A DNA stretch of 64,000 nt, taken from assembly GCF_000764305.2 (NCBI RefSeq), contig NW_025934840.1, positions 434,001-498,000 on the forward strand, written 5' to 3'. Position numbers and translations under genes: made by a program. Below are positions 57,600-64,000 of the stretch, in pieces. Position 1 is the stretch's first letter; every line of letters starts with the position of its first letter. The notes below the pieces were generated by a model. It ran no database searches, was not told the DNA's origin, and worked only from the letters and a program-made list of their open reading frames with translations. The DNA comes from Hyalella azteca (taxonomy: Eukaryota > Arthropoda > Malacostraca > Amphipoda > Hyalellidae).

Positions 57600-58455
57600 C
57601 CTTTTTTAATAACATTCAAATTATTCTTGTTATATTCGTAGCTTCACAATTTAGAATAAATGTTCATTACGTAGCTATGGTTCAACTTTACATAAGATAA
57701 TTGAATTGTTTTTCTTATAATCGAAGCTTAAAAATTTAGAATAAATGTTCATTACGTAGTTATGGTTCCCCTTTTAAAAAAGATAATTAAATTATTTTTC
57801 TTATAATCGAAGCTTAACAATTTAAAATAAATGTTCATTACGTAGTTATGGTTCCTCTTTTAAATAACACAATTAAATTATTTTTATTTTAATCGAAGCT
57901 TCACGTTTAGAATAAATGTTCATTACGTAGTTATGGTTCCAATTTATATAATATAATTGGATTGTTTTTCTTTTAAGAGAAGCTTCACAATTTAGAATAA
58001 ATGTTCATTACGTAGTTATGGTTCCACTTTAAATAACATAATTTATTCATTTTTATTTTAATCGAAGCTTCGAATTTAAAATAAATGTTCATTTTGTATT
58101 AAAATCACTTGACTGCTTAAATCGCAAGTTTATCAAAAATTTAAAAGCAAAGAAAATAGCCAGAAAATTCACCATTTCTTAAAAAGGAAAACGTTTCGGA
58201 ATCGATAGTTTCATGGAGGGGTATATTGGTAAACAAATTTTCTACATCAAAAGAAGCCATAGTCAAGTCCTGAACATTAGAGAAATTTTTCAAGCGATCC
58301 ACGAACATGTAAGTGTTGTCTACCGTATACTGATTGGTAGTGAGACAGTTCAAGTTTGTAGTTATGGTTCCACTTTAAATAAGATAATTGAATTGTTTTT
58401 CTTTTAATTAAACGAAGCTTCACAATTCAGAATAAATGTTCATTATACGTAGTTC
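57600..58455. repeat. 85-bp satellite, interrupted
   Basis: Units of about 85 bp with AATAAATGTTCATTACGTAG and TTATGGTTCC recur (GTAGTTATGG-type start at 57671, 57756, 57842, 57927, 58012), then resume at 58358 after a foreign 260-bp segment. Confidence 0.93.
58095..58356 (-). pseudogene. Penelope-like element reverse transcriptase fragment
   Basis: On the minus strand the frame contains MASFDVENLFTNIPLHETI, the SFDV-x-LFTNIP signature typical of Penelope-like retroelement reverse transcriptases, with NTYMFVDRLKNF upstream. Only about 70 codons remain, without the catalytic aspartates or GIY-YIG endonuclease. It sits inside the 85-bp satellite. Confidence 0.75.
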
Positions 58456-60257
58456 AATGAACAAAATCCATCCTCCCAACATACCAGCCCTGGTAAACTC
58501 ACTTCATCCCGTGAGTCTCGTTAAGGCTCGTAAATTTGCCGCCATTAATCCTGCACGACACACCCCTGTAGTTAGCATGAGCGGCGCCTCCTTCAATGAC
58601 CGGAACACGCTTCATTTGTTCACCCTATAAAGCTGCTTGTACATGGGGAAGTAGTGGCGGCCAGTAATACTTTCTAAGGCTAACCGCCACTATATACCGT
58701 AAAGACTATCCGCCGCTTTATGCCGTGTTACTAGTCTCGTATATAGAAGCTACTAGCCTTGGCAAGACCCACACTTTCAAAGACTAGCCGCCACTATATA
58801 CCGTGTTACTTGCCTCGTATATATGCACTACTAGCTTCGTATAGACCCAGTAACCCTGTATACGAGACCAATTGCATGATATTTATAGTTACATTTAGAG
58901 ATTGAAAATTATACTGACCGCTGCACTAATTAGTCACATTTAGCGTTTGAAAGTTATACTTGCCGCCACTACTTTCCCCGTGTACAAGCATCTTAAGCTC
59001 TGTTAACAAACAGCTTACCTTTTCACGCCATCATCTACTCAGAATAAGTAATTAAATATTATATTTAGATGTACGAGTTAAACTTGACACTGAGAGAAGA
59101 TGAAGTGCAGCTGTGGTTGAAAAATTGCGGTACCTTCATTTATTTCATGCGATTGAAATAAACAAATGGCTATTGGTGTGCGCTCAGTAACAGTAACAGA
59201 CCAGTAGTCATTTATGTAGAATCACTAATCAGTTATAAACTCTTCAAATTTTGACTCAGAAGATCGGTAAGTTTTTTGAAGTGTGCGACCAGCTGATTGA
59301 GTAGACATGTTATACATTTTTTCTTGTGTAAAATTAAGTCTAAAAATTAAATGTTCTGTTCTGCTTTGGATGGCAGTATTCATGTCAAAGCTGCATTTCT
59401 ATTCCTAATGCTTGTCTCTGAGAGAGATACACATTGTGAAACATTTTGAAGCGTTTCCCTTCAATCATTAATCACGCTTAGCGAGTGTATTGATGTTAAT
59501 ATTCCCGGAATGTCAAAAATATATCCCACAATGTAGGTAATATATCTGTATTATCTGTAATGTATATTGACTCGTTTGCAATGGATGCCGAACAGTTATT
59601 TAGAATTTTCCCTTTGTTCTTCTCAATTTGATGATGTGACATTCAAAGGAAATCGGATTATAATTTTTTGTTGGAAATTTAGAGTAAAAATTTTACAGTG
59701 GATATTTTACTATAATATCACGACGTTTTGAATACACACTATGCGTTAACAAGCGAAGTGAAAATTTTTACAAAGCTGTAACTTCATATTTTGAAAGTAT
59801 AAACGTGCATTCCACATACTTCGAATTTCACTTACTTGCACATGTTTAAATTTGTTCTGATGTAATTTCAAAATATAAATTTCAAGACTGGCAAACTTTT
59901 AACTTTACTTGAAAGGTAATAATGGATATTTGATACGTCATACTATTGTAACAAAACATTCCTCGAAAACTTCATATTTGCAATGTCAAATCCTACAATA
60001 AGTTTAATTCGCCAAATTGACCTTCGCAATAAAAAAGGCAGTATTGAGTATTACTCTCCGAGCTTTAACAAAAGGTAGTCAAATATGCCCGGCCAAAAAT
60101 CTCCTGTTTACCGTGCAGGGCCGACACTTTCAAGTTAAGAGATCAAGTTAATAATTCAAGTTAAGAGATCGTAAGTTCATCAGCCAATCATTGACGGCCT
60201 TTTAAGAAAAATCCACCAATCATAGACAAGAAATAGAGCGTAAGTACTTACGTTCAC
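58456..60257. other. No confident gene; short CCGCCACTATATACCG repeats
   Basis: 58640-58990 contains repeated GCCGCCACTATATACCGT and CTCGTATATA strings in loose tandem. The rest is AT-rich. An open frame at 58436-58630 starts in the satellite edge and has no known motif. Confidence 0.5.
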
Positions 60258-60364
60258 TTAGCGAGTTCTGAAAGTATGGCCCCAGGTCTCTCGCTTCCAG
60301 ACTGGATCTTCAAACTTCATGTGCCGTTTACCTCTTCGTTTTTGACTTCTCTCTTCAACCTCAT
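60258..60364 (-). CDS. Candidate terminal exon, basic C-terminus
   Basis: On the minus strand a CTTTGTCCTAG acceptor precedes a 107-nt open stretch to a TAA at 60258-60260, encoding EVEERSQKRRGKRHMKFEDP then VWKRETWGHTFRTR. Composition is unlike repeat translation and CpG-containing Arg codons stand out from AT-rich flanks. KRRGKRH could be a localisation or cleavage signal. No homologue recognised and no upstream exon found. Confidence 0.3.
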
Positions 60365-60710
60365 CTAGGACAAAGTAATAGAAATCTGGTATATATAATA
60401 TTATAAAAAATGAATATCTGTTGACAATATTTAGCAGACATGGACCAATTAAAGCGACTCATTGAAATCTAGGGAAATCTAGATTTAAAAACCTTTGGAA
60501 GGTTAGACTAGACTGGATATAATATGTCATCTTAGAGATCAGCTCTGCTGTAGTCCTAATTATTGATTTAATTCAATTAATAATTCAGTATTGATACAAT
60601 GTATGAATAACTGTGATGCATTATCAATAGAGCACACTTGCGTACAGGGTAGTTGCCGATGATGGATGATATCACTGTAATGGTAGGAAGACGCGCGGGA
60701 TCAGTTGGAA

Positions 60711-60914
60711 ATATCATGCTATCATTGGAAGTATCATGCTATCAGTTTTAAATATCATGCTATCATTGGAAGTATCATGCTATCATTGGAAGTATCATGC
60801 TATCATTGGAAGTATCATGCTATCATCGGAAGTATCATGCTATCATTGGAAGTATCATGCTATCATTGGAAGTATCACGCTATCATTGGAAGCATCATGC
60901 TATCATTGGAAGTG
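60711..60914. repeat. 20-bp tandem repeat, ten units
   Basis: ATCATGCTATCATTGGAAGT repeats with a 20-bp period and few substitutions. The open frame across it is a repeat translation. 60970-62880 contains no gene I can support, including the 130-codon frame at 61671-62063. Confidence 0.93.
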
Positions 60915-62888
60915 ATCAATATGGCTGCCATCATTACCCAGCAGCTGAGCTGTGATTGCCGTAGATGAGACTCGTTCAGTCTAACGAGTAGACATTTGAA
61001 CAGGAAATACCACGGCCATCGAACTTTGTTTGTTTAATATAATAATATTAATAATATTATATAAAGAGTTATAATATTATAAAATTGTGATATTATAATA
61101 TTGATGTGTATTTAGATTCAAGTTATTCATATTAGATCCAACTTAAGTTTAACGCTTTCTATGAACTCGTCGTCGAAGTTGTAAAAATTTAAAATCATTT
61201 TAATTTTAAATTGTAGACCACGAGCTTAATATGAACTAATAATATTGCGACGAGAAATATTGTTCAAAATTATTGGAATTTTAATTGAACTTAGACCATA
61301 AGATTCACAGGAACTAACATTTGTGATTGATGTTAGAGTTTAGAACCATTTTTATTCTAATTCATCGTAGAACATTACAATTTACAATTACATGAAGCTA
61401 AAATAATAGTGACGAAGGTTATACCTAAGACTTACACCAAGTTTAGCTGAGCGTGGATCATGAGGTTGACATTGATTATTAAAATAGCAATGAAAATAAA
61501 ACTTACATAATTTCATACATTGTATTTGTCTCACATTTTGTTATTAGTAGTTTCTTATTTGTTATCAGGGAATTGTCATCTATCTACTGCGTTAGATTTG
61601 CATTTGCTTCCAATCCTCATTATCCTGCAGCGACAGTTAAGCCTCGAGTTGCGCGATCTATTTTGAAATCGTGATGAACCCACGAGAAGATAGCTTTCAG
61701 ATCACATTTGATGCTCATTTATTGTTCGTTTGTTTACGAATACATCAACTTCCATCAATGCTAATAATTTTTTATGGGTTGGCAACTACAGATACTGTCA
61801 GTAAAAGAAATATTGATTCAGATCTCATCTCTGCTAGCAGATTTCGACTTCCCATGTACAGAAAAGGTATTATACCTAATGGATATTATAAGAAATTCCT
61901 ATATTTTTATGTATATATAAATATGTATTCATATAGGAATGAAATATTTAGAATCTGCCTTTCCGTACGCAAGGGAAATTTCTCGGGCACTGCCCGATTT
62001 TCGCGTTTCAGAAAATCTCATGGAAAACTGAGCTTGCGTCCCGGTATTTCTTGGTTTTTATAAAAGGTTGTTGACAGAAACACGGCGTCATCAGTTAACT
62101 TCAGTGAGTTAGAGGACGCAAGTGTCAGCCAATCGATGTCAGCGAAAAAACCTGCCAACGTCAGTCAGCTTTGAAACGCTTCCTTGACAACGCTCGTAAC
62201 ATTCTTGAACTTACGCACTTTGCATCAGCAGCAAAACTTGTAGTAGATATTTACACCCAAATGCTAGAAAACTATCTGGAAGTTACAAGAAGAAATCTTG
62301 TAAAAATTTATATTGTAAAAGAAATCTTGTAAAAATAAGAAGAAAAAATTTCAAAACAATAAATTTTTTTAAAGGAATGGTGGTTGCCGCCATTATGGCA
62401 TCTCGCCAATACCACGATTTCTGATATGTATAAATTTAAATGTAAATTGAACACATGCTCTAACCTAGAAATTCCAAGTAAGCGCTGCTGAATAGATTTG
62501 CAGAAAGAAATAATTGTTGTTAAATTCAAGAACTTCCATTCTCATTTGAACGTTCCAGAAGATGTGCTATGGGAAACATGGAACCCAAGGATTTTTAGAG
62601 TAGTCGAAAACTCATTGGGTGATGAGCAGACACAATAATTAATATTTGAACGTCTGCTATTACTTGTTTGAAAAAGAAATAATTTAATCTGCAATTTTCA
62701 AAGTGTTTGCCATGACTTAATCATTATGGCTACAGGAGGCTTAGGCAAGGCGAGACTCACATGGCATAATCTTAATCCAGCCATGTGATCTAGGCTACAT
62801 AGCAAATCAATTTGGATATTCGAAAAGATTAACATCTTATGAATCATCCTTTCAACATTCAACATTTTGAAACATGTTATTATTATTT

Positions 62889-62917
62889 AATAACAATAAC
62901 AAATTGTTATTGTTATT
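62889..62917. repeat. 14-bp-arm palindrome
   Basis: AATAACAATAACAA and TTGTTATTGTTATT with a 1-nt centre, a likely cruciform-prone AT element. Confidence 0.9.
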
Positions 62918-62935
62918 GTAACATAGGCCCCCAAC

Positions 62936-63140
62936 ATAGGGCCCCATGTAACCATGTGCTGGCGTCGGAAACAATAAATATGTGGTCATAACTATAAAGA
63001 ACTTAGCGGCTTTTTGCATGCATGATGGTCCTGTAAAATTACTTAACAAAGATCATTTCTCGAACATAGAGCCCCATGTAACCATGTGCTGGCCTCGGAA
63101 GCAATAAATATGTGGTCATAACTATAAAAAACTTAGCGGT
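62936..63140. repeat. Direct repeats of about 70 bp, 130 bp apart
   Basis: GCCCCATGTAACCATGTGCT...GTGGTCATAACTATAAA...ACTTAGCGG at 62941 and 63071 with few differences. Confidence 0.9.
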
Positions 63141-63173
63141 TCGTTTAAAGAGAAGTCGAGCTCGGGATCATAA

Positions 63174-63409
63174 CTTGTCATTCCGCCTCGTCGGCCTGAC
63201 CCCAAACGTCACTGGGTCGGATTTTCCGCTTCCGTTTATGGTTTCCGACGACGATTTCCGCCATTGCGAGCGCTGCCAGATCTTATTTTTGCTCTTGAAG
63301 AACTTGTGAACATTTCACGGCTGAATTCGCTTCAGTGTCTCTCACAACAGATAAAAGAATATGAGACGCAGGGTCAGAACCGTCGCAGAGAGGCACGGAA
63401 GAAAGTTTA
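63174..63409 (+). CDS. Possible coding stretch, uncertain frame
   Basis: Locally GC-richer and open in two frames. One lacks an ATG and runs from after a stop to TAA 63407-63409 with FALEELVNISRLNSLQCLSQ and then an Arg/Lys-rich end (GQNRRREARKKV); the other is ATG-initiated at 63112 and ends at 63309. No family recognised; it may be an element remnant. Confidence 0.2.
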
Positions 63410-63880
63410 ACCTGTAAAAATTTCTTTAAAAACCAAAAATTTAAAAAAAATGCATCAATAAAAAACTCACTTCATGACAAAAAAATGTATTTCTATGGGA
63501 GTAAACTTCCGTACTAGAATTCTTGGTCGTTTGCATCACGCAAGCGGTAAGATAAATTTCCTAACGTATTTATTGAAATGATTGTGTCTTCAAAGCTATG
63601 AATTGAATCAGGAATCGGAGTGTTGTTCATGAACTCGTACATCAATAAGATTCTAATTATTTTCCAGAGAGTGAATACCTGCTTCTTGTTGTTTGTTCGT
63701 CAGAGAAGGGTTGTTATTCCGTTATGATGCAATAGCCCCGACAGCAACGCTTGGCCAAGTCTATGGGATGCTGTAGTCCAATTTGCGGGGTAATTTGTTT
63801 TGCGAGGAGTTAGAATTGGCTGCTAAGTGATTGCTGAACTCAATCACGGCTAACCCTATTACCTGCAACTTGACAGCCCA

Positions 63881-64000
63881 GTCCCGCCCTACACCAGCCT
63901 TTAAAACTTGACAGCACAGCGCAGCGAAACACAGCACAGTCCCGCCCTACACCAGACCTTAGAACTTGACAGCACAGCGCAGCATAACACAGCACAGTCC
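63881..64000. repeat. 58-bp tandem repeat running off the window
   Basis: GTCCCGCCCTACACCAG starts at 63881 and 63939, with a third unit beginning at 63997 at the window end. Each unit also holds CAGCACAGCGCAGC. Confidence 0.93.

Noticed and set aside
60705..60968. Repeat protein of 87 codons
   Set aside because: A 20-bp tandem repeat read in three frames; no evidence of coding.
61671..62063. 130-codon open frame
   Set aside because: No recognisable motif, repeat or homologue, no splice or promoter context, and AT-rich composition equal to its surroundings.

Overview
The window is eukaryotic, AT-rich, repeat-dominated DNA with no bacterial-style operons. It carries decayed non-LTR (CR1/L2-type) and Penelope-like reverse transcriptase fragments, a tRNA-derived SINE, short non-autonomous elements with a GTCC/GTCT microsatellite core, a long-TIR MITE, phase-consistent GT/AG introns and an arthropod-like TCAGTC initiator. 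I infer an invertebrate, probably an arthropod, but cannot name the species. Very little is convincingly protein-coding; most long open frames run through tandem arrays whose 17-, 31-, 32- or 63-bp units stay open in several frames.

Layout. 1-4386: anonymous DNA with short tandem arrays, ending in a 17-bp satellite that turns round at a 38-bp perfect palindrome. 4387-4424 is a Nextera mate-pair junction adapter, a library artefact. 4425-7082 and 10396-13758 are two copies of one segmental duplication; the second gained a SINE, a GTCY-core element and a 143-bp tandem triplication, while the first keeps the empty sites. Between them lie a dying CR1/L2 reverse transcriptase (minus strand, about 7298-8505) and a perfect 17-bp satellite (8507-9098). 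13759-17740 is anonymous.

17.7-51.4 kb is the core: a large repeated module, two direct copies (about 18-30 kb and 30-45 kb) and one inverted partial copy (45.4-51.4 kb). Each carries what I read as a two-exon gene of an unrecognised family: a 67-nt first exon beginning MASSSQQAM behind a strongly conserved promoter, a 2-3.4 kb phase-1 intron, and a second exon encoding a CX2CX9CXCX2C motif, a basic middle and a conserved C-terminal tail. One copy (47154-49953) is complete, one (19180-23133) has a shortened 3' end and two alternative first exons, one (about 34940-37665) is fused at its 3' end to antisense of another exon, and a fourth 3' fragment (31731-32013) ends at an N beside a 63-bp satellite. 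A second possible family is a conserved C-terminal exon (ending near GIMNGQDSRK) in five copies. Mobile elements present in one paralogue and absent at the same site in another show that the duplications came first.

51.4-64 kb: anonymous DNA, a second Nextera junction (53882-53919), an 85-bp satellite interrupted by a Penelope-like fragment, further short arrays and two weak candidate exons.

Caution: two adapter junctions and four single Ns (8506, 30104, 32014, 42104), each N abutting a tandem array, mean that adjacency across these points and array copy numbers are not reliable. The most interesting biology is the duplicated MASSSQQ/Cys-motif family with its variable segments and tandem alternative terminal exons.
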